64,000 bases of DNA from Rhizobium sp. 9140 (GTDB taxonomy: Bacteria > Pseudomonadota > Alphaproteobacteria > Rhizobiales > Rhizobiaceae): positions 3,512,001 through 3,576,000 of the forward strand of contig NZ_FJUR01000001.1 of assembly GCF_900067135.1 (NCBI RefSeq), in the 5' to 3' direction. Position 1 is the first letter of the stretch; every line of letters starts with the position of its first letter. This document shows positions 1 to 9,405 of this stretch, piece by piece. The notes beneath the pieces were generated by a model that was not told where the DNA came from, made no database searches, and saw only the letters and a program-made list of their open reading frames with translations. A program made the translations under genes and the position numbers.

Positions 1-114
1 TTCGGCATCTGCACTTCTATATTAGGCCCGTTACGTCAGGATTGTGAAGCCGAAAGGAAATCGGGAACAAAAGATTCATTTCAGATGGTTACGCGCCACG
101 CGCCGCGGCGCGCA

Positions 115-759
115 TCAGGTCACGACAGGCGTCGCATCGCGACGCATGCAGCTTGCATAGTAAGCCCAGAACAACCGTGCCGCGACGCTGCGCCATGGGC
201 TCCACGCGACACTGATCGCCTCCAATGCCCGAGCGGATGGACGCGCCGGCAAGTGAAGCGCATGCGCAACGGCGCTCTGCAGGGCGATGTCCCCGACCGG
301 AAACACATCTCTGTGACCCGCGCAGAAGACGAGATAGACCTCCGCCGTCCAGCGACCGATGCCCGGCAGCGCACACAAAGCTGAAATCGCGGCTTCCGCT
401 TCCATATCGCAGATTGCCTCAAGGTTGAGCACGCCGGTCTCAGCCGCCACGGCCGAACCCCGCAGCGCCTTGATCTTCGCACCCGATAGCCCGATGGCGC
501 GGCAATCCTCATCGTCCAGCGCCAGGAAGGCCTGCGCCTCGACCGTGCCGAGCCGCAGGAGCATCCGGTTCCAGATCGCAGCCGCGCTCGCCTTGGAGAT
601 CATCTGCGACACGATGATCGCGGCCAGACCGGAAAAGCCAGGCTCGGACCGTCGCAGCGGCACCGGGCCGGCAATGGCGATAGTGTACGCGAGCCGGGGA
701 TCGAGGGCGCCCAGCGCCGCCAGGCCGAAAGTGACATCGTCGTCGCTTGAAATCCGCAT
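115..759 (-). CDS. HhH-GPD DNA-3-methyladenine glycosylase (AlkA-like)
   Basis: Base-excision repair glycosylase of the helix-hairpin-helix GPD superfamily, expected to remove alkylated purines. The 214-residue protein has the hairpin LPGIGRWTA at residues 131-139 and, 20 residues on, the VGD motif whose Asp157 is the expected catalytic aspartate. It lacks the N-terminal TBP-like domain of E. coli AlkA, as do many short bacterial homologues. I chose the ATG at 759 because a GGGAGGA ribosome site lies 8 bases upstream; a longer reading to 831 would run into the divergent gluQRS. The exact substrate range is not visible. Confidence 0.85.
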   Translation of the reverse strand: MRISSDDDVTFGLAALGALDPRLAYTIAIAGPVPLRRSEPGFSGLAAIIVSQMISKASAAAIWNRMLLRLGTVEAQAFLALDDEDCRAIGLSGAKIKALRGSAVAAETGVLNLEAICDMEAEAAISALCALPGIGRWTAEVYLVFCAGHRDVFPVGDIALQSAVAHALHLPARPSARALEAISVAWSPWRSVAARLFWAYYASCMRRDATPVVT

Positions 760-829
760 TGCGAGGGTCCTCCCACCGTCTCGGCTCGACCGTCTTGGCT
801 CGTCGGCGCATTGATGGCAGAACAGGAGC

Positions 830-1750
830 ATGCCGAACAGCCCGCCAAAGCCCCCGGTGTATCGCTTCGCGCCCAGCCCGAACGGCGCGCTTCATCTCGG
901 CCATGCTCTGTCGGCCCTGCTCAACGCGGATTTTGCGAGCGCGGCAGGTGGCCGGCTTCTGCTGAGGCTGGAGGACATCGACCGCGCACGCTGCCGGCTG
1001 GAATTCGAACACGCGATCTTCGAGGATCTCGACTGGCTCGGATTCTCGTTCGAGGAGCCTGTGCGGCGCCAGTCCGAACACTTTGCCGACTACGAGACCG
1101 CGCTCGACCGCCTCCGGTCCCACGGCCTCGTCTACCCCGCTTTCCTGACCCGTGGCGAGATCCGCGCTCATGTCGCAGCCATCGAGGTCGGCGGCGGCAC
1201 CTGGCCGCGCGATCCCGACGGTGCGCCGCTCTATCCCGGCCCTGAGCGAACATGGGATATCCGGCAGAGAGAGGATGCGGTTGCCGCAGCAGCGGCGACC
1301 GGACGACCTTACGCCTGGCGCCTGGACATGCAGAAAGCTTGCAACAGCATCGACAGGCTGCTCGCATGGCGCGAGACCGGTGTCCGTCCGCAGGGAGAAA
1401 CAGGCAATCCGGAAAGCATGGCAGGAACGGTCGAAGCGCGACCGGAAGCCTGGGGCGACGTCATTCTGTCGCGGCCGGATGCGCCCTCCAGCTATCACCT
1501 GTCGGTGACGGTGGACGACGCGTTGCAGGGCGTGACACATGTCGTGCGCGGGCAGGACCTCTTCCATGCGACGGCGGTGCACCGCCTGCTCCAAACCCTT
1601 CTCGACCTGCCGGAACCCGTCTACCACCACCACCGCCTCATCCTCGGGCCGGATGGGCGCAAGCTGTCGAAGAGCCATCGGGACACGGGCCTTGCCGCCC
1701 TGCGGGAAAGCGGCCTCTCAGCGGCGGATGTCCGCGCGCTTGTCCTCTGA
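830..1750 (+). CDS. gluQRS: Glutamyl-Q tRNA(Asp) synthetase
   Basis: A GluRS-like catalytic core of 306 residues that ends soon after the second class I motif, so the anticodon-binding domain is absent. This is the hallmark of GluQRS, which glutamylates queuosine at position 34 of tRNA(Asp). The HIGH motif is HLGH (residues 22-25) and the KMSKS motif is KLSKS (278-282). The cysteine pair used by E. coli GluQRS for zinc is replaced (YPAFLTRGEI), so a zinc site is unlikely. A queuosine-precursor transporter is encoded at 29736. The last 33 bases overlap the convergent yihY-like gene. Confidence 0.9.
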   Translation: MPNSPPKPPVYRFAPSPNGALHLGHALSALLNADFASAAGGRLLLRLEDIDRARCRLEFEHAIFEDLDWLGFSFEEPVRRQSEHFADYETALDRLRSHGLVYPAFLTRGEIRAHVAAIEVGGGTWPRDPDGAPLYPGPERTWDIRQREDAVAAAAATGRPYAWRLDMQKACNSIDRLLAWRETGVRPQGETGNPESMAGTVEARPEAWGDVILSRPDAPSSYHLSVTVDDALQGVTHVVRGQDLFHATAVHRLLQTLLDLPEPVYHHHRLILGPDGRKLSKSHRDTGLAALRESGLSAADVRALVL

Positions 1751-2674
1751 CGCCGGTGCTGCCTCCTCTGGAAGCGCGATGTCACGCGTGCCCGTCGCCT
1801 CGACCGCCGGCATGCCGCGGAAATGGCGGATGACCATGCGCTTGACCTTGTACTTCATGATCGCGGCATTGATCTCGGCGCCGATGATGAAGATCGCGCC
1901 GAGCATATACAGGAAGACGAGCACGATCATGATCGAGGCAAGGCCCGCATAGGTCGAGACGTAGTTCGCGAAATTCGAGAGGTATGACGCGAAACCGAAG
2001 GCGCCGATCGTCCAGGCAATGAGCGTGATGAGAATGCCGGGCAGGACATCCATGATCTTTCGCCGGCCATCGGGCAGCCAGAGATGCGAGACAATCAGCC
2101 CGCAGGTGAGGATCAGGAGCGCGAGCGCCAGTCCCCAGTTGTCCACCATGGACAGAAGCTCGTCCAGCCAAGGCAGCCAGCGGTCGGCATAGCGAAGCGC
2201 CAGGGGAACGGCGACGAGCAGCAGGCTGACGAAGGCGAGGATGACGACGCCCGCCATCACGAAGCCGAGACTGGCGAGGCGCGTCACGTACCACGGCCGG
2301 CTTTCCGCCACGCGGTAGGCGCGGTTGAGCGAGATGCGCAGCGCCTCGACGCCATTGGACGCGAAATAGGCCGCAGCCAGCACCGAAACGGTGAGCAAAC
2401 CGCCGCGCGGCGTCGTCAGCACCTGCACGATCTCGTCGGCGATCGGCTTTGCGATCGATGGCGGCCATGTGTCGAAGATCAGGTGGACGGCAGTGGTGGC
2501 GAACTGGTCGGCTCCGAGAAAGCTGCCGAGCGCGGTGCCGAAGATCAGGAACGGAAAGATCGCGAGCAGTGACGACAGTGCGACGTGACTGGCCATCGCC
2601 CAGCCGTCATCGTCGCTGAAATGCCACAACGCGTCGAATGTGACCTTCCAGGCCATACGCAGGAACAACGGCAT
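1718..2674 (-). CDS. YihY/BrkB-family inner-membrane protein
   Basis: Integral membrane protein of 318 residues of the YihY/virulence factor BrkB family (UPF0761). The N-terminal WHFSDDDGWAMASHVALSSLLAIFPF stretch, seen as WHFSDDDGWAMASHVALS followed by a first membrane helix, is typical: a charged entry, then hydrophobic segments near residues 35-55, 90-110, 135-160, 180-205, 215-240 and 245-270. The polar C-terminal tail (about 285-318) is encoded over the end of gluQRS, a tail-to-tail overlap of 33 bases. Members of the family have been misnamed RNase BN; the function is not established. Confidence 0.85.
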   Translation of the reverse strand: MPLFLRMAWKVTFDALWHFSDDDGWAMASHVALSSLLAIFPFLIFGTALGSFLGADQFATTAVHLIFDTWPPSIAKPIADEIVQVLTTPRGGLLTVSVLAAAYFASNGVEALRISLNRAYRVAESRPWYVTRLASLGFVMAGVVILAFVSLLLVAVPLALRYADRWLPWLDELLSMVDNWGLALALLILTCGLIVSHLWLPDGRRKIMDVLPGILITLIAWTIGAFGFASYLSNFANYVSTYAGLASIMIVLVFLYMLGAIFIIGAEINAAIMKYKVKRMVIRHFRGMPAVEATGTRDIALPEEAAPASEDKRADIRR

Positions 2675-2891
2675 CCGGTCTCCGTTCTCAAGGACGCGAC
2701 GTCCCTTTCTCCGGGATACGAAACACGCCGCGATTTGGTTTCATGTACGTTCACGCACCCGGGCGTTCACCCAGCCATTCTCGCAGGTGCCGCCACATTG
2801 TCACCTGCCTGCGAATATGGGAAACCAGCGCTCCAAGTCCACATGTCACGTGCACATGCCCGCGAGCAACGTTCAGATCGACAAGAGCCCC

Positions 2892-3734
2892 ATGACAGAC
2901 AGCCCCCACCGGCCCACCATCATCGTCACGGGATGCTCCTCCGGCATCGGCGCCTATGCCGCAAGAGCGCTCACCCGAGACGGCTGGCGCGTCTTCGCGA
3001 CCGTGCGCCGGGAGGAAGACCGGGAAAGCCTTGAAGCCGATGGCATCGAGACCTTTCTGATGGACTACACCCGCACGGAAACGATCGCGGCACTGGTCGA
3101 GGCGGTTCTGGCGCGCACCGGCGGGCGGCTGGATGCGCTGTTCAACAACGGCGCATACGGGCAGGCCGGTGCGGTGGAGGATCTTCCGACGGAAGCGCTT
3201 CGCCAGCAGCTCGAAACCAATGTCATCGGCTGGCACGACCTCACCCGCCGCGTCATTCCCGTCATGCGGGCGCAGGGCCGCGGTCGCATCGTGCAGTGTT
3301 CTTCTATCCTCGGCATCGTGCCCTACAGGTGGCGCGGCGCCTATAATGCCTCGAAGTTCGCCATCGAGGGCCTGTCTCTGACCCTGCGCATGGAGCTTGC
3401 CGGCACCGGCATCGAGGTCAGCCTCATCGAGCCCGGCCCCATCGAGTCGCGCTTTACCGCCACTGCGGTCACGCATATCCGCCGTCACATCGATCTCGAA
3501 GGTTCCGTTCACCGCGAGGAATATGCCCGGCAGATGCGTCGGCTGACCGGCGAAAGCGGCCCGTCGCGTGGCAAGCTCGGGCCGGAGGCGGTCTATGCCG
3601 TTCTTGTGAAAGCTTTGACGGCAAAACGCCCGCGACCGCACTATATTGTGACTCAACCGGCCAAACAGGGCGCACGGCTGAAAAAATGGCTTCCGGCGGG
3701 CCTGTTCTATCGCATTATTGGGCGCCTCGGCTGA
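2892..3734 (+). CDS. SDR-family NAD(P)-dependent oxidoreductase
   Basis: Classical short-chain dehydrogenase of 280 residues. The Rossmann glycine motif TGCSSGIG is at residues 13-20. The structural NNAG motif is modified to NNGAYG (85-90). The catalytic Ser138, Tyr151 and Lys155 are in place (CSSILG, then YNASK). PGPI after the active site (181-184) is also typical. The frame stays open upstream to 2640, but that part has no recognisable protein signal, so I start at the ATG beginning MTDSPHRP. Substrate unknown. Confidence 0.88.
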   Translation: MTDSPHRPTIIVTGCSSGIGAYAARALTRDGWRVFATVRREEDRESLEADGIETFLMDYTRTETIAALVEAVLARTGGRLDALFNNGAYGQAGAVEDLPTEALRQQLETNVIGWHDLTRRVIPVMRAQGRGRIVQCSSILGIVPYRWRGAYNASKFAIEGLSLTLRMELAGTGIEVSLIEPGPIESRFTATAVTHIRRHIDLEGSVHREEYARQMRRLTGESGPSRGKLGPEAVYAVLVKALTAKRPRPHYIVTQPAKQGARLKKWLPAGLFYRIIGRLG

Positions 3735-3785
3735 GCGGCCGGATCCTCTCTGGTGGGACGGCAGCGGCCGTCAGAAAGACTGCGC

Positions 3786-3983
3786 ATGAGTTCCTTCCTT
3801 ACCGGCCTCACCTTGCTCGTCATGGGCCTCGTCGTCATCGTGCTGATCCGCGGCCTGATCACCATGGCCAAGGGCGGCAGCGGCAACGCCTCCAACAAGC
3901 TGATGCAGGCCCGCGTCCTGCTGCAGGCCGTCGCCATCGGCCTGATCATGCTGACACTCTGGATCACCGGCGGAGGGCGCTGA
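3786..3983 (+). CDS. Twin transmembrane (HIG1-domain) small protein
   Basis: A 65-residue protein with two hydrophobic helices (about residues 3-23 and 40-60) joined by a short positively charged loop, KGGSGNASNKLMQARV. This matches the bacterial HIG1/hypoxia-induced two-helix family, and in rhizobia such a gene commonly sits just before the PduO-type adenosyltransferase, as here with one base between the stop and the next ATG. In mitochondria HIG1 proteins associate with respiratory complexes; a role in bacteria is inference. Confidence 0.75.
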   Translation: MSSFLTGLTLLVMGLVVIVLIRGLITMAKGGSGNASNKLMQARVLLQAVAIGLIMLTLWITGGGR

Positions 3984-3984
3984 C

Positions 3985-4563
3985 ATGGTCAAGCTCAACA
4001 AAATCTACACCCGCACCGGCGACGACGGCACGACAGGCCTTGCCGCCGGCCCGCGCCGCCTCAAGAACGACCTGCGGATTGAATGCTACGGCACGATCGA
4101 CGAGGCGAATGCCGCGATCGGCATGGCGCGCCTGACGACGTCGAGCGAGCCGGAGGTCGACGAGATGCTGAAGCGCATCCAGAACGATCTTTTCGACCTT
4201 GGCGCTGACCTTTCGACGCCGGATACCGGCGAGACCCTGCCCTATGAGCCGCTGCGCATCGTTGCCGGTCAGGTCGCGCGTCTGGAAAGCGAGATCGACC
4301 GTCTGAACGCCGATCTGGAGCCGCTGCGCTCCTTCGTGCTCAACGGCGGCACCCCGGCCGCAGCCCACCTGCACCTCGCCCGCACCATCGCGCGCCGTGC
4401 CGAGCGCGCCATGGTCGCCCTCTCCCACACGGAAGGCGAGACGGTCAGCCCGGCGGCGCTCGAATATGTCAACCGGCTCTCCGACTTCCTCTTCGTCGCG
4501 GCCCGCTGGCTGAACGATCGCGGTCGCGGCGACGTGCTCTGGGTGCCCGGGCTCACAAGGTAA
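3985..4563 (+). CDS. Cob(I)alamin adenosyltransferase, PduO type
   Basis: ATP:corrinoid adenosyltransferase of the PduO/MMAB family, which makes coenzyme B12 from cob(I)alamin. The N-terminal ATP-binding segment TRTGDDGTTGLA is at residues 9-20. The helical bundle follows, with YGTIDEANAAIG and the conserved arginine-rich helix RRAERAMV. At 192 residues it has the normal length. It is probably cotranscribed with the HIG1-type gene and the rhomboid gene. It fits with the cobalt chelatase genes cobS and cobT found 29 kb away in the window. Confidence 0.92.
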   Translation: MVKLNKIYTRTGDDGTTGLAAGPRRLKNDLRIECYGTIDEANAAIGMARLTTSSEPEVDEMLKRIQNDLFDLGADLSTPDTGETLPYEPLRIVAGQVARLESEIDRLNADLEPLRSFVLNGGTPAAAHLHLARTIARRAERAMVALSHTEGETVSPAALEYVNRLSDFLFVAARWLNDRGRGDVLWVPGLTR

Positions 4564-4625
4564 GCCCGGTCTTACTCGGTAAGGGCCGGCATCAGATTGA
4601 GTCCGTCGGCGCCGCAGGAGACAGC

Positions 4626-5408
4626 ATGTTCATACCGCTTCACGATCGCAACAACCTGAAGCATATCCGCCTGCAGGTCGTGACGATCGGGCTGATCGTG
4701 GCGAACGTGCTCGTCTTCTTCCTCACCGGCCCACTCTTCGTGGAAGCCTCGACCGTCAATGCCGATCTTCTCTCCTTCGGCTATATCCCGGCGCTGATCT
4801 TCGGCGATGCGACATTGGCGCCCGGTATCGCCGTCGTGCCGGAAGCCGCAACCCACATCACCTATGCCTTCCTGCATGCCGATCTCTACCACCTCGGCAC
4901 CAACATGCTGTTCCTTTGGGTGTTCGGCGACAATGTGGAGGACGCGCTGGGCCACCTGCGCTTCCTGGTCTTCTACCTTGCCTGCGCGGCGGCCGGTGCA
5001 CTCGTCCACGGACTGGTGGTACCCTTTTCGCAGGCTCCGCTGATCGGCGCGTCCGGCGCGGTCTCGGGTGTTGTCGCGGCCTATTTCCTGCTGCATCCCA
5101 AAGTCCGCGTCTGGGTGCTCGTCCTCTTCCGTATTCCCCTGCCATTGCCGGCCTTCATCCCGCTGGCACTGTGGATTGCCCAGCAGTTTTACATGCTGGC
5201 GGTCGATCCCTCGGCCGACGTCTCATGGGGCGCGCATGTCGGCGGCATTATCGCTGGCCTTCTCTTGGTCCTTGTCATGCGCCGAAAGGGCGTTCCCCTG
5301 TTCGACCGGGTCGTTATCGTACCCAAGGCGGTGCGTCTCGCCGACGCCGGGCCACGCGACCACCCGCCACAGCAGGAGAGAGCAGGCCCATGGGGCACGC
5401 GCCCGTGA
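4626..5408 (+). CDS. Rhomboid-family intramembrane serine protease
   Basis: Polytopic membrane protease of 260 residues. The catalytic dyad is visible: Ser143 in GASGAVSG (141-148) and His204 in WGAHVGG (201-207). The family motif HADLYHLGTNMLFLWVFG at 84-101 holds the conserved His and Asn of the second helix region and the following turn. Six membrane segments are expected. It follows the adenosyltransferase gene by 62 bases and may share its transcript. The natural substrate cannot be read from sequence. Confidence 0.92.
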   Translation: MFIPLHDRNNLKHIRLQVVTIGLIVANVLVFFLTGPLFVEASTVNADLLSFGYIPALIFGDATLAPGIAVVPEAATHITYAFLHADLYHLGTNMLFLWVFGDNVEDALGHLRFLVFYLACAAAGALVHGLVVPFSQAPLIGASGAVSGVVAAYFLLHPKVRVWVLVLFRIPLPLPAFIPLALWIAQQFYMLAVDPSADVSWGAHVGGIIAGLLLVLVMRRKGVPLFDRVVIVPKAVRLADAGPRDHPPQQERAGPWGTRP

Positions 5409-5765
5409 GCAGAAACCACACAGATCTCCCCGAGAATCTTTACGAGAACTATTGACGTGCACGTAAAGGTCAGTAATTTACGCCTCGGGACCGGGAGCGA
5501 GTTCAGGCAAGATTGTAATTGTGGAAAAAACGCGTATCGATGTCGCCAATCGACTGACGGGGCGGCGCGGGAATATGCGATCCCATGATGCATATGCCTG
5601 AAAAGCCTGCGGCTTCAGGATCGGTGTCGAGAGGCGCCACACGGAAACCACACGTGCTGGTGCTGCCACACGCAGCCGGGTAACAGCGCGTCAGATCTTC
5701 GCCGGGGCGTTTGGCCCGGCTTCACTGCTGAGATGAACTGCCGAGATTCGATGAAGGAAGGCTCC
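5409..5765. other. Intergenic region upstream of etfBA
   Basis: A 357-base gap without a supported gene. It carries a probable promoter with a palindrome (5452-5479, listed separately) about 290 bases before etfB, and the etfB ribosome site AGGAAGG just before 5766. The rest shows no coding signal or strong hairpin. Confidence 0.6.
5452..5479 (+). promoter_or_regulatory. Candidate etfBA promoter with 16-bp palindrome
   Basis: A -35-like TTGACG (5452-5457) and a -10-like TAATTT (5474-5479) are 16 bases apart. The -35 is the left arm of a near-perfect palindrome, TTGACGTGCACGTAAA (5452-5467, one mismatched pair). Its shape resembles the operators recalled for LiuR-type regulators of branched-chain amino-acid and acyl-CoA catabolism, whose regulons often include etfBA. 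Promoter assignment is inference from sequence. Confidence 0.4.
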
Positions 5766-6515
5766 ATGAAAATTCTTGTCACCGTGAAGCGCGTCGTTGA
5801 CTACAACGTCAAGATCCGCGTCAAGCCGGACGGTTCCGGCGTCGAGCTTGCCAATGTGAAGATGTCGATGAACCCCTTCGACGAAATCTCCGTGGAAGAA
5901 GCGCTGCGGCTGAAGGAAGCGGGCAAGGCAAGCGAAGTGGTCGTCGTCTCGATCGGCCCGGCCAAGGCCGAGGAAACGTTGCGCACCGCCCTCGCCATGG
6001 GCGCGGACCGCGCCATCCTCGTCGAGACCGACGCTGCCGTCGAGCCGCTGGCCGTCGCCAAGATCCTGAAGGGCGTCGTGGAGGCCGAACAGCCCTCGCT
6101 CGTTATCGTCGGCAAGCAGGCCATCGACGACGACAGCAACCAGACGGGCCAGATGCTGTCGGCACTGCTCGGCTGGAGCCAGGGTACGTTCGCCTCCAAG
6201 GTCGAACTCGGCGCCGACAAGGCGACCGTGACCCGCGAAGTGGATGGCGGTCTCCAGACGATCGACATCAAGCTTCCCGCCGTCGTCACGACGGACCTGC
6301 GCCTCAACGAGCCGCGCTACGCCTCGCTGCCCAACATCATGAAGGCGAAGAAGAAGCCGCTCGACAAGAAGACACCTGCCGATTTCGGTGTCGATACAGC
6401 ACCGCGCCTGACCGTTCTGAAGACAGAGGAGCCCGCCAGCCGCAAGGCAGGCATCAAGGTCGGCTCGGTCGCCGAACTCGTCGACAAGCTGAAGAACGAA
6501 GCCGGCGTGCTCTAG
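5766..6515 (+). CDS. etfB: Electron transfer flavoprotein, beta subunit
   Basis: Small ETF subunit, 249 residues, which binds AMP and with EtfA passes electrons from acyl-CoA and related dehydrogenases to ETF:quinone oxidoreductase. Recognised by [13 protein letters not shown] at the start, the GADRAIL segment, and the ETF-beta signature region [20 protein letters not shown] around residues 160-180. The ATG at 5766 is preceded by AGGAAGG; an upstream in-frame ATG at 5733 lacks a good site. It is followed by etfA after 156 bases. Sequence is closer to the housekeeping ETF than to nitrogen-fixation FixA. Confidence 0.95.
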   Translation: MKILVTVKRVVDYNVKIRVKPDGSGVELANVKMSMNPFDEISVEEALRLKEAGKASEVVVVSIGPAKAEETLRTALAMGADRAILVETDAAVEPLAVAKILKGVVEAEQPSLVIVGKQAIDDDSNQTGQMLSALLGWSQGTFASKVELGADKATVTREVDGGLQTIDIKLPAVVTTDLRLNEPRYASLPNIMKAKKKPLDKKTPADFGVDTAPRLTVLKTEEPASRKAGIKVGSVAELVDKLKNEAGVL

Positions 6516-6671
6516 GCGCCCTGGACAAAGGTCCGCCGCCGGCCCTGAGGGACCGCGCGGCGGCTCCCAGCCAAACGCCCTTGCACGTGATGTGCTGCCG
6601 GATGCCCGTCGAGATAGACAGGCAAGAGACCGCAGCCAAGACAGATTGAGACTTTGAGGAGAACATACGAC

Positions 6672-7601
6672 ATGGCCATTCTTCTTCTGGCGGATCATGA
6701 CGGTCAGACCGTTTCCGACGCCACCGCCCGCACCATCAGCGCCGCAACCGCCATCGGCGGCGACATTCACGTTCTGGTCGCCGGCGACGGTGCGGATGCC
6801 TCGGCAGCAAGCGCTGCAGCTCTTGCCGGCGTCTCCAAGGTCCTGCTCGCCAACGATGCGGGCCTTGCCAACAACCTTGCCGAGCCGCTGGCAGCCCTGC
6901 TCGTGTCGCTTGCCGGCAGCTACGATGTGCTGATCGCGCCGGCCACCTCCGTCGGCAAGAACGTCATGCCCCGCGTGGCAGCCCTGCTCGATGTCGCCCA
7001 GATCTCGGAAATCACCGAGGTCGTCTCGGCCGACACGTTCAAACGGCCGATCTATGCCGGAAACGCCATCCAGACGGTGCAGTCGGGCGATGCCAAAAAG
7101 GTCATCACCGTGCGCACCTCGACATTCGCGCCCGCCGCCGCCGGCGGTTCGGCATCGGTCGAGCCCGTGCCTGCCGCGGCCGATCCGGGCCTGTCCACCT
7201 TCGTCGGCGATGCCCTGTCCTCCTCCGACCGTCCGGAACTGACGTCGGCGAAGATCATCGTTTCCGGCGGCCGCGCGCTCGGCTCGGCGGAAAAGTTCCA
7301 GGAGGTCATCCTGCCGCTCGCCGACAAGCTGGGTGCCGCCGTCGGCGCATCGCGCGCCGCCGTCGATGCCGGATATGCCCCGAACGACTGGCAGGTCGGC
7401 CAGACCGGCAAGGTCGTCGCCCCGCAACTCTATATCGCCTGCGGCATTTCCGGCGCCATCCAGCACCTCGCCGGCATGAAGGACTCCAAGGTCATCGTCG
7501 CCATCAACAAGGACGAGGACGCCCCGATCTTCCAGGTCGCGGATTACGGCCTCGTCGGCGACATCTTCACGCTGCTGCCGGAACTCGAAAAAGCGCTGTG
7601 A
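6672..7601 (+). CDS. etfA: Electron transfer flavoprotein, alpha subunit
   Basis: FAD-carrying large ETF subunit, 309 residues. The N-terminal domain begins [11 protein letters not shown]. The C-terminal FAD-binding domain (about 190-309) shows [10 protein letters not shown], the loop [19 protein letters not shown] and [17 protein letters not shown], which together are the ETF-alpha signature. The ATG at 6672 has GAGGAG 12 bases upstream. It forms an operon with etfB and is closed by the strong terminator at 7622. Confidence 0.95.
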   Translation: MAILLLADHDGQTVSDATARTISAATAIGGDIHVLVAGDGADASAASAAALAGVSKVLLANDAGLANNLAEPLAALLVSLAGSYDVLIAPATSVGKNVMPRVAALLDVAQISEITEVVSADTFKRPIYAGNAIQTVQSGDAKKVITVRTSTFAPAAAGGSASVEPVPAAADPGLSTFVGDALSSSDRPELTSAKIIVSGGRALGSAEKFQEVILPLADKLGAAVGASRAAVDAGYAPNDWQVGQTGKVVAPQLYIACGISGAIQHLAGMKDSKVIVAINKDEDAPIFQVADYGLVGDIFTLLPELEKAL

Positions 7602-7621
7602 GCCGGACACACCGATAATTG

Positions 7622-7652
7622 AACGGCCGCATCCCCCCGATGCGGCCGTTTT
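7622..7652 (+). terminator. Rho-independent terminator after etfA
   Basis: Perfect 12-bp stem AACGGCCGCATC (7622-7633) and its complement (7639-7650) around a CCCCC loop, followed by a short T run. It lies 20 bases after the etfA stop, so the hbd gene probably has its own promoter. Confidence 0.85.
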
Positions 7653-7774
7653 GCATTCGAAGACGTGCGGAGAACGACGGAAAGCACTGGCAAAAACGAC
7701 GGCCAGCCGGTATCACTTCCATACAGGCCTTCAGCGGTCCTGAACGTCGGCTGCGATTGGGGAACAACGGCTTG

Positions 7775-8647
7775 ATGATCAAGAATGTCGGAATCGTCGG
7801 TGCGGGACAAATGGGCTGCGGCATTGCGCAGGTCGCCGCCATGGCAGGCTACAAGGTACACCTCTACGACATCGCGCCCGACCGCATCGAGGCCGGCCTT
7901 GCCACGATCAACGGCAACATGGCCCGCCAGGTCTCCTCCGGAAAACTGACCGAGGATGAGCGCAAGAAGGCGCTGACGCTGATCAAGGGCTCCTCCGACC
8001 TCACGGATCTGTCGCCGGCCGACCTCGTGATCGAGGCCGCCACCGAAGACGAAGCGATCAAGCGCAAGATCTACGTCGCCGTCTGTCCGGTCCTCAAGCC
8101 GGACGCGATCCTTGCCACCAACACCTCGTCCCTTTCGATCACACGCCTCGCCTCCGCCACGGACCGGCCGGAGCGCTTCATGGGCATCCACTTCATGAAC
8201 CCGGTTCCGGTCATGAAGCTCGTGGAACTGGTGCGCGGCATTGCAACCGAGGAAGGCACGTTCGCCTCGGCCCGCCAGTTCGTCACCGCCCTCGACAAGA
8301 CCATTACGGTTGCAGAGGATTTTCCCGCCTTCATCGTCAACCGCATCCTCCTGCCGATGATCAACGAGGCGATCTATACGCTGTACGAAGGCGTCGGCAC
8401 CGTCGATGCCATCGACACCGCCATGAAGCTCGGCGCGAACCACCCCATGGGGCCGCTTCAGCTTGCAGACTTCATCGGCCTCGACACCTGCCTGTCGATC
8501 ATGCAGGTCCTCCATGACGGCCTCGCCGACAGCAAGTACCGCCCCTGCCCGCTTCTGGTGAAATATGTCGAGGCCGGCTGGCTCGGCCGAAAGTCCGGCC
8601 GCGGCTTCTACGACTATCGCGGGGAAACCCCGGTTCCGACGCGGTAG
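7775..8647 (+). CDS. 3-hydroxybutyryl-CoA dehydrogenase
   Basis: NAD-dependent dehydrogenase of 290 residues acting on 3-hydroxyacyl-CoA, in short-chain fatty acid, butyrate or PHB metabolism. The NAD motif is GIVGAGQMGCG (residues 6-16). The catalytic-histidine motif HFMNPVP is near residue 141. The C-terminal dimer domain has GANHPMGPLQLADFIGLD. The length is that of the single-function PaaH/Hbd enzymes. The frame is open back to 7619, but that segment includes the etfA terminator region, so I use ATG 7775; a TTG lies immediately before it. Placement after etfBA suits acyl-CoA oxidation. Confidence 0.92.
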   Translation: MIKNVGIVGAGQMGCGIAQVAAMAGYKVHLYDIAPDRIEAGLATINGNMARQVSSGKLTEDERKKALTLIKGSSDLTDLSPADLVIEAATEDEAIKRKIYVAVCPVLKPDAILATNTSSLSITRLASATDRPERFMGIHFMNPVPVMKLVELVRGIATEEGTFASARQFVTALDKTITVAEDFPAFIVNRILLPMINEAIYTLYEGVGTVDAIDTAMKLGANHPMGPLQLADFIGLDTCLSIMQVLHDGLADSKYRPCPLLVKYVEAGWLGRKSGRGFYDYRGETPVPTR

Positions 8648-8683
8648 AACGACGGCGCGCCCATCTCGTCGTCGGCGATGGCC

Positions 8684-9373
8684 TCAGGAGCCGCCCGCCG
8701 ACGTGGCGGCCCGCACCAGCGCCCGCCCCTCCTCGCCATCCCAGGCCGCCGGCCCGTTCATAGCGGACAGCAGGCAACCCTTGTCGTCCAGCAACACGGT
8801 CACCGGCAGACCGAAGGCGAGCCCCTCCTTCTTCAGGGCATTGAAGACGCCCATGGAGGCATCGCGGTAGGGTTTCAGCGCCTTCACGCCCGTCTCCGAA
8901 AGAAACGCTTTCGGCTTCTCGTCGTTGCCGGTGTCGATATTGACGGCGACCACCTCGAAGCGGTCGCTCCCCTCGGCCGCCTCCAGCCTGTCCAGCGCGG
9001 GCATCTCCTCGCGGCAAGGCACGCACCATGTCGCCCAGAGATTGAGAAGCACGGTGCGACCCTTGAAATCGGCGAGCGTGATGTCTTTGCCCGCGCCGTC
9101 CTTGAAGGTCAGTCCCTCCAGAAGCCGCGGCCGGTCCGCCGGCGCCATGGCGGCGACCTGCCCCTTCATCAGCGGCGTCAGCCCTGCAATATTGTCGGAC
9201 GCCGCAGCACATTGCCCCGCATCCCCCAGGGAAGCGACCTCCGGAGCATTGCCAGACCCGCTTTGCCTGACGTATACCGCAGCCGCACCGGCGATCAGGC
9301 CCAGAAGGGCTGCAAGCGCCACGAGCCGCAGGGCGGAGCGGGGTTTTCCCGGGTCTGTCATGTCGGTTTTCAA
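8684..9373 (-). CDS. Membrane-anchored TlpA/ResA-like thioredoxin
   Basis: Periplasmic thiol:disulfide reductase of 229 residues: an uncleaved or cleaved N-terminal membrane segment (about residues 14-36) followed by a thioredoxin fold with the active site WATWCVPC. In rhizobia TlpA-like proteins help cytochrome oxidase and cytochrome c maturation. I start at TTG 9373, since AAAGGA lies 7 bases before it; the ATG at 9361 is too far from any ribosome site. The gene diverges from argH with 32 bases between starts, a synteny seen in other rhizobia. Confidence 0.85.
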   Translation of the reverse strand: MKTDMTDPGKPRSALRLVALAALLGLIAGAAAVYVRQSGSGNAPEVASLGDAGQCAAASDNIAGLTPLMKGQVAAMAPADRPRLLEGLTFKDGAGKDITLADFKGRTVLLNLWATWCVPCREEMPALDRLEAAEGSDRFEVVAVNIDTGNDEKPKAFLSETGVKALKPYRDASMGVFNALKKEGLAFGLPVTVLLDDKGCLLSAMNGPAAWDGEEGRALVRAATSAGGS

Positions 9374-9405
9374 GACTTGATCCTTTTGAGGAACGGATAT
9401 CTGCG

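Noticed and set aside
1..114. Open sequence at the window start
   Set aside because: Too short and without a start, motif or RNA fold; nothing could be supported.
5691..7610. 639-codon open frame on the - strand across etfBA
   Set aside because: Shadow of etfB and etfA; no protein-like motifs.
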